Assembly: GCF_001500065.1 (NCBI RefSeq) | Contig: NZ_LQIN01000014.1 | Location: 1-64,000, forward strand | DNA from: Mycobacterium sp. IS-3022 | Lineage (GTDB): Bacteria > Actinomycetota > Actinomycetes > Mycobacteriales > Mycobacteriaceae | Length of the DNA: 64,000 bases | Direction of reading: 5' to 3' | Shown: one piece after another, positions 21,047-29,293 of the stretch | Numbering within the stretch: the stretch's first letter is position 1 | Layout: every line of letters begins with the position of its first letter | Made by a program: the position numbers and the translations under genes | The notes under the pieces: model-generated | Databases searched by the model: none | What the model was told of the DNA's origin: nothing | The model's input: the letters and a program-made list of their open reading frames with translations, nothing else

Positions 21047-22228
21047 ATGACCCAGCGATACGACCTGGTCATTGCGGGTGGCGGGCCTTCGGGTTCGGCC
21101 GCCGCGTGGCAGGCCGCGCAGACCGGCGCGAAGGTAGTGGTCCTCGACAAGGCCGAGTTCCCCCGAGCCAAGCCCTGCGGCGATGGGCTCACCGCCCGCG
21201 CAGTGAGCTATCTGCAGAAGATGGGACTGGCTGAGGAGGTCGCCACCTACCACCGGGTGAACCGAGTGACGGTGTTCAGCCCGAGCGAGTGGGAGCTGTC
21301 GTTCCCCAAGCGCCCCGGCATGCCCGACCACGGCCACACCGTCAGCCGCGAACACCTCGACACGGTGCTGCTCAAGCACGCCGAGTCCGCGGGCGCCGAG
21401 GTGCGCCAGGGCGCGGAGGTGACGGGGCCGATGGTGGAGAACGGCCGGGTGGTCGGCGTGACGCTCAAGAGCGGCGAGAAGGTCCACGGCGACGCGGTGA
21501 TCGCGGCCGACGGCGCCTATTCGCCGATCAAACGGGCGCTGAAGATCGACTCGGAGTACAACGGTTACTCGGCGATCGCGATCCGCTCGGAGATGCCCGC
21601 CAACCGTCCCGACTCCGACAGCCTCGACATCTACCTGAAGCTGGTTTTCGAAGGCGATCAGCTGCCGGGCTACGGCTGGGTGTTCCCGATGGGCAACGGC
21701 GTGTTCAACATCGGGCTCGGCTACGTCAACAGCTACAAGAACTGGCAGTCGATCAACGCGACGCAGTTCCTCGGCGAGTTCCTGCGCACGTTGCCGCCTG
21801 AGTGGGAACTGCCGCCGATCGAAGAGCTCAAGAAGAACAAGAGCGTGCGGGCGTGGCGCCTGCCGATGGGCTTCACCGCATGGCCGCCGTGGCGTCCGGG
21901 TGTGCTGTTCACCGGCGACTCGCTGGGCGCCGGCAAGCCGGCTTCCGGCGCGGGCATCTCCAAGGCGCTGGAGTCGGGTCTGGCCGCGGGTGAATGCGCG
22001 ATCGCCGCACTGCAGAACGGCGGGCCCGACGACTTCACGAACTACGCGCAGCGGATGGAGGCGGCCTGGGGTCGGGAATACCGGCGCGGCCGCTACTTCC
22101 ACAAGCTGCTCGGGTATCCCCGCTTCGCCAATGCCGGCATCAAGCTCATCGACAACGCCGCGTTCCGCGACCGGATGCTCAAGGCGCTGTACAAGAAGGC
22201 ACAGGGGCCCCAGCACACGGTCAGGTGA
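21047..22228 (+). CDS. Geranylgeranyl reductase family FAD-dependent oxidoreductase
   Basis: A 393-residue flavoprotein. N-terminal FAD fold 'YDLVIAGGGPSGSAAAWQAA', second FAD motif 'GDAVIAADGAYSPIKRAL', the family segment 'GYGWVFPMGNGVFNIGLG', and the third FAD-binding region 'GVLFTGDSLGAGKPASGAGI'. The family includes the menaquinone isoprenyl-chain reductase MenJ (Rv0561c); this would be a second copy at another locus, so a role in saturating an isoprenoid chain of quinones or polyprenols is likely but not proven. The ATG at 21047 starts directly at the fold. I do not recall a counterpart between Rv3050c and Rv3051c in M. tuberculosis. Confidence 0.88.
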   Translation: MTQRYDLVIAGGGPSGSAAAWQAAQTGAKVVVLDKAEFPRAKPCGDGLTARAVSYLQKMGLAEEVATYHRVNRVTVFSPSEWELSFPKRPGMPDHGHTVSREHLDTVLLKHAESAGAEVRQGAEVTGPMVENGRVVGVTLKSGEKVHGDAVIAADGAYSPIKRALKIDSEYNGYSAIAIRSEMPANRPDSDSLDIYLKLVFEGDQLPGYGWVFPMGNGVFNIGLGYVNSYKNWQSINATQFLGEFLRTLPPEWELPPIEELKKNKSVRAWRLPMGFTAWPPWRPGVLFTGDSLGAGKPASGAGISKALESGLAAGECAIAALQNGGPDDFTNYAQRMEAAWGREYRRGRYFHKLLGYPRFANAGIKLIDNAAFRDRMLKALYKKAQGPQHTVR

Positions 22229-22294
22229 GGCCGAACGGCCAGTTGTCTCGCGGTCTTCGCAGATTCGCGTCCGGCACGCCTCGGTGCGGCGCGG

Positions 22295-22633
22295 CTATTT
22301 GGCGACGACCGTCAGCATGACCGCCGAGTCCTCGAGGGCTGAAAGGCTGTGCCGTTCTGGGGGGATCGCGATGTGGTCGCCCGCGATGCCGTCAACCGCG
22401 CCGCTCACGGCGTTGAGCCGGACCCGGCCGCGCAACACGAACAACGTTGCCTCGCCTGGGCTTTCGTGCTCATCGAGTCCGTGGCCGGCGACCAGCGCCA
22501 GCAAGGTCTGGCGCAGTGTGTGCCCGCGGCCGCCGTACACCGTGTGCGCCGAGCGGCCGGAGGAAGCGGCCTTCGCCGAGGCGAGCTGTTCATCGGCCAT
22601 CGTCGACAACGACTGGACAGTCTGACTGGTCAC
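22295..22633 (-). CDS. Cupin-domain protein
   Basis: A 112-residue single-domain cupin. 'AHTVYGGRGHTLRQTLLALV' and the metal-site strand 'GHGLDEHESPGEATLFVLRG' are followed by 'GDHIAIPPERHSLSALEDSA', giving His/Glu/His candidates for a metal site (H in LDEHES, E in GEAT, H in ERHSL). Such cupins bind Fe or Mn or act as small-molecule sensors. The GTG at 22633 is 7 nt after AAGGGG, and the gene starts 25 nt after the SufR-like regulator gene. It is the last gene of the iron-box operon. Function is unknown. Confidence 0.8.
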   Translation of the reverse strand: MTSQTVQSLSTMADEQLASAKAASSGRSAHTVYGGRGHTLRQTLLALVAGHGLDEHESPGEATLFVLRGRVRLNAVSGAVDGIAGDHIAIPPERHSLSALEDSAVMLTVVAK

Positions 22634-22658
22634 CGGTTTCCCCTTCTCGCCCAGGCGT

Positions 22659-23333
22659 TTACGGTCCGGGGCGCAACACCAAGCCGATCTCGCACGAGCC
22701 ACCGCGCGCATCGGGTACCACCGAAACCTGGTACCGCGCACCGATCGCGTCGGCGTTCAAGTCGATCACTTCCTGGATGAGCCCCTGCTGCATGCCGCGG
22801 ACCACCTCGGGCGCCGACGCGGCGACCTCGGCCAGCGGGCACGTGCAGATCTTTACCGTCATCTCGCCGAACGAGGTCAGCACGGAACGGACCTGGAAAC
22901 CGAGCTCGTCGAGTGTCAACATGACGAGGTCGCCCACCGATGTTTCGGCGCGCGGCCGCGCCAAGTGCACGCGGTGCGCGAGGTCCGCACCGATACGCAG
23001 GGCGCGCTCTTCGCGTTCCTCGACGGTCCCGCCTAGGTGCGCGGCGAACAGCGACACGATCTCCGCGTAGTCCAGTCGCGGCGCGATCTCGTAGGTCAGC
23101 CTCGGCCTGCCGGCTCCCCGGTTGCGCACACCGCCGCTGCGCCGGACGAAGCCCTGGCCCTCGAGCGTGCTCAGGTGGAACCGGGCCGTGGTGACGTGTA
23201 TCTGCAAGGCGTCCGCGACGTGCTGGACGTCGACCGGTCCCGTCGCCGAACGCAACAGGTTCAGGACACGCTGTCGCTGTTGGCCTGCCGCCCGGTCGGG
23301 CGGCGCATCGCGGTCGTGGCGGGGCGCCGACAT
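22659..23333 (-). CDS. SufR-like winged-helix regulator with reduced cysteine set
   Basis: A 224-residue protein. The N-terminal winged HTH ('RVLNLLRSATGPVDVQHVAD', 'IHVTTARFHLSTLEGQGFV', 'RGAGRPRLTYE') and the C-terminal domain resemble the SufR family, whose members bind an Fe-S cluster through cysteines in C-P-F, L-V-C and G-C-C motifs. Here only some are kept: C163 and C165 in 'KICTCPLAEV' and C214 in 'GGSCEIGLV'; the L-V-C position is Arg (VVRG). It may therefore sense a different metal or redox state. It is cotranscribed with the methyltransferase gene (12-nt gap) and the cupin gene. Confidence 0.78.
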   Translation of the reverse strand: MSAPRHDRDAPPDRAAGQQRQRVLNLLRSATGPVDVQHVADALQIHVTTARFHLSTLEGQGFVRRSGGVRNRGAGRPRLTYEIAPRLDYAEIVSLFAAHLGGTVEEREERALRIGADLAHRVHLARPRAETSVGDLVMLTLDELGFQVRSVLTSFGEMTVKICTCPLAEVAASAPEVVRGMQQGLIQEVIDLNADAIGARYQVSVVPDARGGSCEIGLVLRPGP

Positions 23334-23345
23334 TCTCTGAGTCTG

Positions 23346-24149
23346 TCATGATGCCGGTACGACACCGACGACCGCGACCGCGGTCAAGGCGCGCCGGTAC
23401 CGATGGAAGGTCTTGCGCATCCCGATGACGCGTTTGCGGGCTGCGCGGCGCCGAATCAGGTTGCCCACGATGCGCAGCGCTCCGCCCAACCCTTCGTCGG
23501 CCAGCACCCGCGCCGGGTTGAGCAGCGCCATCGGCGCATGGTCGACGGTCACCACCTCGAAACCGGCATCGGTCAGCAGCGCAGACCATTCCGCCGTCGT
23601 CAACGGGCGGGCGTTGACCTTGATCGCACGCGCCATGTCGCGGCGGATCTCGTCTTTGGTGTCCTGCGGGAGGGTGTCCGGCTTCAGACCCAGTTCGTGG
23701 ATGGCGTACCGCCCGCCCGGCCGGAGCACGCGGAATGCTTCGGCGGCGATCGCCCGCTTGTCGCGGTCACCCTGCATGGTCAGCATCGCCTCGCCGATCA
23801 CGACATCGGCGCTGCCCGAGGGCAACCCGGTGTCGGCGGCGTTGGCCACCACCACTTGTCCGTTGACGGGCGCGACGATCGTGCGTACGGCCTCCGTCGC
23901 GGCGGCGGTGTCGTCGACACCGACATAGGAGCGCGGCCGCAGGGCGACGATATCGCTCGCGGTGCGCCCCAAACCGGGCCCGAGTTCGACGACGTCGGCA
24001 CCCTCGACACCCGCCGCGGTGAGCAGGCGGGTGGTCAGCTCCAGACCACCGGGGCGCAGCACCCGCTTTCCCAGCCTCGCCAGCAGCCAGTGCCCGGGCA
24101 GGTCGGCGTCGGACCGCTGGGCAAGTGGAAGGCTCTCTCTTCCAGTCAT
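23346..24149 (-). CDS. SAM-dependent methyltransferase, class I
   Basis: A 267-residue methyltransferase with motif I 'VVELGPGLGRTASD', motif II 'YVGVDDTAAATEAV', the acidic 'VVIGEAMLTMQGD' strand and 'VLRPGGRYAIHELGL'. The last 60 residues are basic (RRRAARKRVIGMRKTFHRYR) and may contact membrane or nucleic acid. The ATG at 24149 has AAGGAG 8 nt upstream and overlaps the stop of a 46-codon upstream frame. It heads the operon methyltransferase / SufR-like regulator / cupin. The substrate cannot be inferred from sequence. Confidence 0.85.
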   Translation of the reverse strand: MTGRESLPLAQRSDADLPGHWLLARLGKRVLRPGGLELTTRLLTAAGVEGADVVELGPGLGRTASDIVALRPRSYVGVDDTAAATEAVRTIVAPVNGQVVVANAADTGLPSGSADVVIGEAMLTMQGDRDKRAIAAEAFRVLRPGGRYAIHELGLKPDTLPQDTKDEIRRDMARAIKVNARPLTTAEWSALLTDAGFEVVTVDHAPMALLNPARVLADEGLGGALRIVGNLIRRRAARKRVIGMRKTFHRYRRALTAVAVVGVVPAS

Positions 24150-24286
24150 TTTCGTTGTCTCCTTCCGGCAAACGAGAGCGCGAAGATCGCGGGCAATATC
24201 GCGCAGACGTCTGCGGCGGCGCTCCGCTCGGCAGGTACCCGGCCGTGGTGTCGATGACGTACACCCAGAGCAGGATCGCTCGCCAT
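24146..24286 (-). CDS. Possible 46-aa upstream coupled peptide (or frameshifted small gene)
   Basis: An ATG at 24286, 6 nt after AAGGAG, opens a 46-codon frame ending in TGA that overlaps the methyltransferase ATG (ATGA), so translation through it would couple to the methyltransferase. The second half reads 'AAADVCAILPAIFALSFAGR' and is hydrophobic. In the first half a different frame has the better GC3 pattern (AILLWVYVIDTTAGYLPS), which hints at a frameshifted small membrane protein. It has no recognised homologue; it could also be only a leader. Confidence 0.35.
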   Translation of the reverse strand: MASDPALGVRHRHHGRVPAERSAAADVCAILPAIFALSFAGRRQRK

Positions 24287-24321
24287 GACCGGCTCCTTAT
24301 TTAGAGGAAACTTTTCCGGTT

Positions 24322-24361
24322 AATGTAGACGGCGATACTGGATGAGGCAAGCCTCACCTTT
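24322..24361 (-). promoter_or_regulatory. Promoter with DtxR/IdeR-like iron box
   Basis: On the minus strand TTGCCT (24350-24345) and TACATT (24327-24322) are separated by exactly 17 bp, a good SigA promoter for the methyltransferase/regulator/cupin operon. The -35 lies inside TGAGGCAAGCCTCACCTTT (24343-24361), which matches the IdeR/DtxR consensus TTAGGTTAGCCTAACCTAA at 13 of 19 positions and contains the palindrome GAGGC-AA-GCCTC. Binding there would block the promoter, suggesting iron repression. Confidence 0.55.
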
Positions 24362-24469
24362 AGGCCCTACCGACTGGCGATTTTTGCCGCGCGAACGCAA
24401 GGTTCGCGTGCGGTTACTGGCGGCCCGGCGAACGCCGGACCGTCACACCGTGGAGAGGGTCGACGCCGC

Positions 24470-24540
24470 AGCGCCGTTTGTGAATTTGACGACGTAAATT
24501 GCCGAAAAGCGTCGTCAGATTCACAAACGATGCCAGCGCT
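24470..24540. repeat. Stem-loop with 19-bp arms downstream of nrdE
   Basis: GTTTGTGAATTTGACGACG (24476-24494) pairs with CGTCGTCAGATTCACAAAC (24510-24528) with one mismatch around a 15-nt loop; outer AGCGC/GCGCT (24470-24474, 24536-24540) extends it. It lies in the 341-bp gap between the iron-box promoter and the nrdE 3' end. No gene was seen in 24362-24627. Confidence 0.6.
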
Positions 24541-24557
24541 AGGTGTAGACGGTCGAC

Positions 24558-24618
24558 GCCGAGTGTTGGCTTAATGCACGGCTGTTCGCGATTCGCGTGT
24601 CTCAACCCGACACTCGGC
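24558..24618 (-). terminator. Stem-loop just after nrdE
   Basis: GCCGAGTGTTG (24558-24568) and CGACACTCGGC (24608-24618) form a long-looped stem ending 10 bp past the nrdE stop codon, so it is a plausible nrdE terminator. There is no T-tract, as is usual in mycobacteria. Confidence 0.45.
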
Positions 24619-24627
24619 ATGGCGATC

Positions 24628-26811
24628 TCACAGCATGCAGCTGACGCAGCCATCCACCTCGGTGCCTTCCAAAGCCATTTGGCGCAACCGGATGTAGTAC
24701 AGCGTCTTGATGCCCTTGCGCCAGGCGTAGATCTGCGCCTTGTTGACGTCGCGCGTGGTGGCGGTGTCCTTGAAGAACAGCGTCAGGCTCAAGCCCTGGT
24801 CCACGTGCTGGGTGGCCGCGGCATAGGTGTCGATGACCTTCTCGTAGCCGATCTCGTAGGCGTCCTGGAAGTACTCCAGGTTCTCGTTGGTCATATACGG
24901 CGCGGGGTAATAGACGCGGCCGATCTTGCCTTCCTTGCGGATCTCGATCTTCGAGGCGATCGGGTGGATCGAGCTGGTCGAGTGGTTGATGTAGCTGATC
25001 GACCCGGTCGGCGGCACCGCCTGCAGATTCTGGTTGTAGATGCCGTGCGCCTGCACCGATTCCTTGAGCCGTAGCCAATCCTCTTGCGTCGGTATGCGGA
25101 TGTCTGCGTCGGCGAACAGCTGACGAACCTTGTCGGTCTTGGGTTCCCACACCTGTTCGGTGTACTTGTCGAAGAACTCGCCACTCGCGTACTTCGACTT
25201 CTCGAATCCCTTGAAATGCGTACCGCGTTCGATCGCAATGCGATTCGACGCGCGCAGCGCGTGGTACAGCACGCAGTAGAAGTAGATGTTGGTGAAGTCG
25301 ATGCCCTCTTCGGACCCGTAGAAGATCCGCTCTCGCGCCAGGTAGCCGTGCAGGTTCATCTGCCCGAGCCCGATCGCGTGGGAGTCGTTGTTGCCCTGCT
25401 CGATCGACGGCACCGATGCGATGTGCGTCTGATCCGATACCGCGGTCAGCGCCCGGATCGCCACCTCGACGGTCTGCGCGAAGTCCGGCGAGTCCATCGC
25501 CTTGGCGATGTTCAACGATCCGAGGTTGCACGAAATGTCCTTGCCCACCTTGGCATAGGAGAGGTCTTCGTTGAACAGTGACGGCGTCGACACCTGCAGG
25601 ATCTCCGAGCACAGGTTGGAGTGCGTGATCTTGCCGTCGATCGGGTTGGCCCGGTTCACCGTGTCCTCGAACATGATGTACGGGTAGCCCGACTCGAACT
25701 GCAGCTCGGCCAAGGTCTGGAAGAACTCGCGCGCCTTGATCTTCGTCTTGCGGATGCGCGCGTCGTCGACCATCTCGTAGTACTTCTCGGTGACCGAGAT
25801 GTCGGCGAACGGCAGGCCGTAGACGCGTTCGACGTCATACGGCGAGAACAGGTACATGTCCTCGTTCTTCTTGGCCAGCTCGAAGGTGATGTCGGGTATC
25901 ACGACGCCGAGGCTCAGCGTCTTGATCCGGATCTTCTCGTCGGCGTTCTCCCGCTTGGTGTCCAGGAAGCGGTAGATGTCTGGATGGTGTGCGTGCAGGT
26001 ACACCGCGCCCGCGCCCTGGCGTGCGCCGAGCTGGTTGGCGTAGGAGAACGAGTCCTCGAGCAGCTTCATGATCGGGATGACGCCCGAGCTCTGGTTCTC
26101 GATGTTCTTGATCGGTGCGCCGTGCTCGCGAATGTTGCTCAGCAGCAAGGCAACTCCGCCACCGCGCTTGGACAATTGCAGCGCTGAGTTGATGGAGCGG
26201 CCGATCGACTCCATGTTGTCCTCGATGCGAAGGAGGAAACAGCTAACCGGCTCACCACGCTGCTTCTTACCCGAGTTGAGGAAAGTTGGTGTGGCAGGCT
26301 GGAATCGGCCGTCCATGATCTCGTCGACCAGTCTCTCAGCTAACAGCGTGTCACCGGCTGCCAGCGTGAGCGACACCATCACCACGCGGTCCTCGAACCG
26401 CTCGAGATAGCGCTTTCCGTCGAAGGTCTTCAACGTGTAGCTGGTGTAGTACTTGAACGCGCCGACGAACGTCGGGAACCGGAACTTCTTGGCGTACGCG
26501 CGATCGAGCAGGCTCTTGACGAAGTTGCGCGAGTACTGGTCGAGCACCTCGCGCTCGTAGTAGTTCTCCTTGATCAGGTAGTCGAGTTTCTCGTCGACAT
26601 CGTGGAAGAAGACCGTGTTCTGGTTGACGTGCTCACGGAAGTACTGGTGCGCGGCCTCGCGGTCCTTGTCGAACTGAATCTTGCCGTCGGCGTCGTACAG
26701 ATTCAGCATCGCGTTGAGCGCGTGGTAATCCATCTCGCCGGCCCCCGGAGCCGAATGTGTGGCCGGCGCGGCGGTCGCTACAGGCTCTGCAGCTGTGACG
26801 GTTGGTGACAC
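24628..26811 (-). CDS. nrdE: Ribonucleotide reductase class Ib, large subunit NrdE
   Basis: The catalytic subunit that reduces ribonucleoside diphosphates, partner of NrdF2 and NrdH. It is 727 residues. Active-site regions are present: '[20 protein letters not shown]', '[20 protein letters not shown]' and '[19 protein letters not shown]'. The C-terminal redox pair 'DGCVSCML' accepts electrons from NrdH. As expected for NrdE, the N-terminal ATP-cone is absent. The GTG at 26811 follows AAGGA and overlaps the end of nrdI by 34 bp; an internal ATG (MLNLYDADG) is where I recall the M. tuberculosis annotation starting. Last gene of nrdH-nrdI-nrdE. Confidence 0.96.
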   Translation of the reverse strand: MSPTVTAAEPVATAAPATHSAPGAGEMDYHALNAMLNLYDADGKIQFDKDREAAHQYFREHVNQNTVFFHDVDEKLDYLIKENYYEREVLDQYSRNFVKSLLDRAYAKKFRFPTFVGAFKYYTSYTLKTFDGKRYLERFEDRVVMVSLTLAAGDTLLAERLVDEIMDGRFQPATPTFLNSGKKQRGEPVSCFLLRIEDNMESIGRSINSALQLSKRGGGVALLLSNIREHGAPIKNIENQSSGVIPIMKLLEDSFSYANQLGARQGAGAVYLHAHHPDIYRFLDTKRENADEKIRIKTLSLGVVIPDITFELAKKNEDMYLFSPYDVERVYGLPFADISVTEKYYEMVDDARIRKTKIKAREFFQTLAELQFESGYPYIMFEDTVNRANPIDGKITHSNLCSEILQVSTPSLFNEDLSYAKVGKDISCNLGSLNIAKAMDSPDFAQTVEVAIRALTAVSDQTHIASVPSIEQGNNDSHAIGLGQMNLHGYLARERIFYGSEEGIDFTNIYFYCVLYHALRASNRIAIERGTHFKGFEKSKYASGEFFDKYTEQVWEPKTDKVRQLFADADIRIPTQEDWLRLKESVQAHGIYNQNLQAVPPTGSISYINHSTSSIHPIASKIEIRKEGKIGRVYYPAPYMTNENLEYFQDAYEIGYEKVIDTYAAATQHVDQGLSLTLFFKDTATTRDVNKAQIYAWRKGIKTLYYIRLRQMALEGTEVDGCVSCML

Positions 26812-27221
26812 GTCTGGTCCTTCCAAAACTCTTCCAAGCCCGATCGGACGGCGTCGACGTCGTCCGGGGTTCCCATCAGTTCGAAGCGGTACAGGTACGG
26901 AACGCCGCACTTGCGGGACACGACATTGCCCGCGTAGGCGAACTCGGCGCCGAAGTTGTTGTTGCCCGCGGCGATGACGCCGCGGATCAACGACCGGTTG
27001 TGTTCATTGTTGAGGAACGCGATGACCTGCTTGGGCACATAGCCACCGTCGTTGATGTCCGGTGTGGCGCGTCCACCGCCGTAGGTGGGCAGCACCAGCA
27101 CGTAGGGCTCGTCGACCTCGATGCGCCCGTGCAGCGGGATCCGGATGGCGGGCAGGCCCAGCTTCTCGACGAAACGGTGGGTGTTCTCCGAGACGCTGGA
27201 GAAATAGACGAGATTGCTCAT
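26778..27221 (-). CDS. nrdI: Flavodoxin-like NrdI
   Basis: NrdI delivers the oxidant that assembles the dimanganese-tyrosyl cofactor in NrdF. This 147-residue protein has the FMN-phosphate loop '[15 protein letters not shown]' (residues 7-21), the glycine-rich 50s loop '[20 protein letters not shown]' and the 80s '[15 protein letters not shown]'. It starts with ATG at 27221. It overlaps the start of nrdE and lies 31 bp downstream of nrdH, in the usual nrdHIE order. Confidence 0.95.
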   Translation of the reverse strand: MSNLVYFSSVSENTHRFVEKLGLPAIRIPLHGRIEVDEPYVLVLPTYGGGRATPDINDGGYVPKQVIAFLNNEHNRSLIRGVIAAGNNNFGAEFAYAGNVVSRKCGVPYLYRFELMGTPDDVDAVRSGLEEFWKDQTCHQPSQLQSL

Positions 27222-27252
27222 CGCGCTCTCCCTTTCTGCCCGTCGGATACCC

Positions 27253-27501
27253 CTAAGCCGTCGCCGCGACCGCTCCGAGGGCCTTGATGCGGTCGGGCCG
27301 GAATCCGGACCAGTGCTCGTTGCCGACCACCACGACCGGTGCCTGCAGATAGCCGAGCGCCATCACGTAGTCGCGGGCTTCGCTGTCCAGGGTGATGTCG
27401 ACTTTCTCGTAGGCGATGCCCTGCTTGTCCAGCGCCTTGTAGGTCGCGTTGCACTGCACGCACGCGGGCTTGGTGTACACGGTGATCGAGTGCTGAGTCA
27501 T
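27253..27501 (-). CDS. nrdH: Glutaredoxin-like electron donor NrdH
   Basis: NrdH is the thioredoxin-reductase-dependent redoxin that re-reduces NrdE. This 82-residue protein carries the CxxC active site in '[18 protein letters not shown]' (positions 14-17) and the NrdH signature region '[20 protein letters not shown]'. It starts with ATG at 27501. It is the first gene of the operon; a long 5' region with NrdR boxes lies upstream. Confidence 0.95.
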   Translation of the reverse strand: MTQHSITVYTKPACVQCNATYKALDKQGIAYEKVDITLDSEARDYVMALGYLQAPVVVVGNEHWSGFRPDRIKALGAVAATA

Positions 27502-27724
27502 GCGGTACGGCTCCTCTGCGAACTGGGTCTGCGAACTGGGACTGGCAACTGGTCGAACACTTCATCTGGCCGAGATTCATCGAATTTCAGCAGCCCGGAG
27601 ACCCTGAAAATTCCTGTCGCCCGAGGCCACCGTCCGGTGTGCCTTGACGCCGACACGACCGGGTTCGGGGGCTCCGGCCGACCCTCAGCGAGCTTGGAAT
27701 CGTGGGGGCCTGTCGGTGCTCGAA

Positions 27725-27772
27725 ACACTACACCTAGTGTCCGACATTGCGAAGGAATACCAGATGTTCTGA
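27725..27772 (-). promoter_or_regulatory. Putative NrdR box pair upstream of nrdHIE
   Basis: Box 1, ACACTACACCTAGTGT (27725-27740), has arms ACACTA/TAGTGT and fits the NrdR consensus very well. Box 2, ATACCAGATGTTCTGA (27757-27772), is centred 32 bp further out, the same spacing and order as upstream of nrdF2, with ATGTT at the same offset (39 bp) from the start of box 1 in both. The boxes lie 224-271 bp upstream of nrdH, so the mRNA may have a long leader. No gene was found in 27502-27972. Confidence 0.72.
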
Positions 27773-27972
27773 ATAACAATCTTGGAATTCCCAGGTCGTA
27801 AGCTCTTGCGGCCACCGACGCTCGGCGTGTCGCACGTCACACCCCAAGCGTGTCGGGTGCCTGCGGCAGGTATAGCACTCGGCACCGACAAACCCACTCC
27901 GGCCGGTCACGATTCAGCAAAGCCGCCGGCCCGTCCTGACGGCCGGACCGACGGCCAGTGCACAGGTGGACC

Positions 27973-28536
27973 TCAGCCGGCCTCGGCGGCCAGTTTGCCG
28001 ACGATGTCGCGCAGCTTGGCGACTACTTCCGCGTCCTCCCGCGGATGCCTGCCCTCAAGCGTGGTGGTCGGTATCGACAGCCGCAGATCCTCCACGACGC
28101 GCGGTCCAGCGATCGCGAAGCTCTTGCGCGTCTCGTCGTGCGCCCACTGGCCGCCGTAGCGCCCGAGCGACGCGCCGACGACCGCGAGCGGCTTGTCCTT
28201 GAGCGCGCTGTTGCCATAGGGCCGCGACAACCAGTCGATCGCGTTCTTGAGCACGCCCGGGATGCTGCCGTTGTACTCGGGGGTGACCACCAGCGCGGCG
28301 TCCGCATCGGCCGCGGCCTGGCGCAGCGCCACCACCGGTTCGGGCACTCCGCCCTGATCCTGACCGGTGTCGATGTCCTCGTTGTAGAACGGCAACTCGC
28401 CCAGCCGGTCGAAAAGCTCCAACTGCACGCCGTCCGGAGCTGTCTCGACCGCAGTCTCGACCAGCTGCCGATTGACCGATCCCGCCCGCAGGCTGCCCAG
28501 CAGCACCAGCACCTTGACGTTCGACGTGTCCGACAT
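27973..28536 (-). CDS. NADPH-dependent FMN reductase family protein (Rv3054c homologue)
   Basis: A 187-residue flavodoxin-like reductase. The FMN-phosphate loop is 'VLLGSLRAGSVNRQLVETA', followed by 'LPFYNEDIDTG' and the family hallmark 'VVTPEYNGSIPGVLKNAIDW'. It reduces FMN, quinones or azo compounds using NADPH and often protects against electrophiles. The ATG at 28536 is selected because homology begins there; a longer start adds 13 poorly conserved residues. It is divergent from the TetR gene, whose operator-like palindrome lies between them, so it is the likely target of that repressor. Confidence 0.9.
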   Translation of the reverse strand: MSDTSNVKVLVLLGSLRAGSVNRQLVETAVETAPDGVQLELFDRLGELPFYNEDIDTGQDQGGVPEPVVALRQAAADADAALVVTPEYNGSIPGVLKNAIDWLSRPYGNSALKDKPLAVVGASLGRYGGQWAHDETRKSFAIAGPRVVEDLRLSIPTTTLEGRHPREDAEVVAKLRDIVGKLAAEAG

Positions 28537-28583
28537 CTTCGTGTTCTCCTCGATCGACGGTGAAAATCCTCGCACAGCACAAC

Positions 28584-28597
28584 CGGACTGCAGTCCG
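28584..28597. promoter_or_regulatory. Operator-like palindrome CGGACTGCAGTCCG
   Basis: A perfect 14-bp inverted repeat in the 90-bp divergent region between the FMN reductase and TetR genes, 48 bp from one start and 30 bp from the other. It is the natural binding site for the adjacent TetR repressor. Confidence 0.65.
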
Positions 28598-28626
28598 AAT
28601 CATTCCGGCTGAACTAAACTGCTGAC

Positions 28627-29235
28627 ATGGCCGCGCCTCGTCCCCTCAACGCGCTGCCGGTTTCCACCACAACTCCTCACGAGCGCGGTGACGCCGCCCG
28701 CAACCGAACGCTGATTCTCGACGCCGCGCGGAAGCTGATCGCCGACCGCGGCGCGGACGCGGTCACCACCGATGACATCGCCACGGCCGCCGGCGTCGGC
28801 AAGGGCACGGTGTTCCGCCGGTTCGGCAGCCGCGCGGGCTTGATGCTCGTGCTGCTCGACGAGGACGAGAAGGCCCAGCAGCAGGCGTTCCTGTTCGGGC
28901 CCCCACCGCTGGGGCCGGGAGCTCCGCCGCTCGAGCGGCTGCTGGCCTACGGCCGCGACCGATTGCAGTTCGTGCACAGCCACCACGCGCTGCTCTCCGA
29001 TGCCAACCGGGATCCCCAGATGCGGTTCAGCCCGCCGGCCACGCTGCACCATCAGCATGTCCGCGTGCTGCTGCAGGCCGCCGACACCACCGGTGACCTC
29101 GACGCGCAGGCCGCGGCGCTGCTCGCCCTGCTCGACGCGGACTACGTGCACCACGAACTCAACGCCCGCGGTGCGACGCTCGAGTCACTCGCCGACGCCT
29201 GGGAAGCGTTGGCGCGCAAGCTGTGCGGGCGATGA
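28627..29235 (+). CDS. TetR-family regulator (Rv3055 homologue)
   Basis: A 202-residue TetR protein. The N-terminal HTH spans about 30-70 ('LIADRGADAVTTDDIATAAG', 'VGKGTVFRRFGSRAGLMLVL'). The ligand domain includes 'GRDRLQFVHSHHALLSDANR' and a His pair in 'LHHQHVRVLL' that could contact an effector. It probably represses itself and the divergent FMN reductase gene through the palindrome at 28584-28597. It starts with ATG at 28627. The next gene, dinB2, begins 58 bp downstream on the same strand. Confidence 0.88.
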   Translation: MAAPRPLNALPVSTTTPHERGDAARNRTLILDAARKLIADRGADAVTTDDIATAAGVGKGTVFRRFGSRAGLMLVLLDEDEKAQQQAFLFGPPPLGPGAPPLERLLAYGRDRLQFVHSHHALLSDANRDPQMRFSPPATLHHQHVRVLLQAADTTGDLDAQAAALLALLDADYVHHELNARGATLESLADAWEALARKLCGR

Positions 29236-29293
29236 GCGCTTGGGCGAAGTCGGGGCACCACCCGCCCAAAGAGCAGGGGGACAGACGGCTCCG

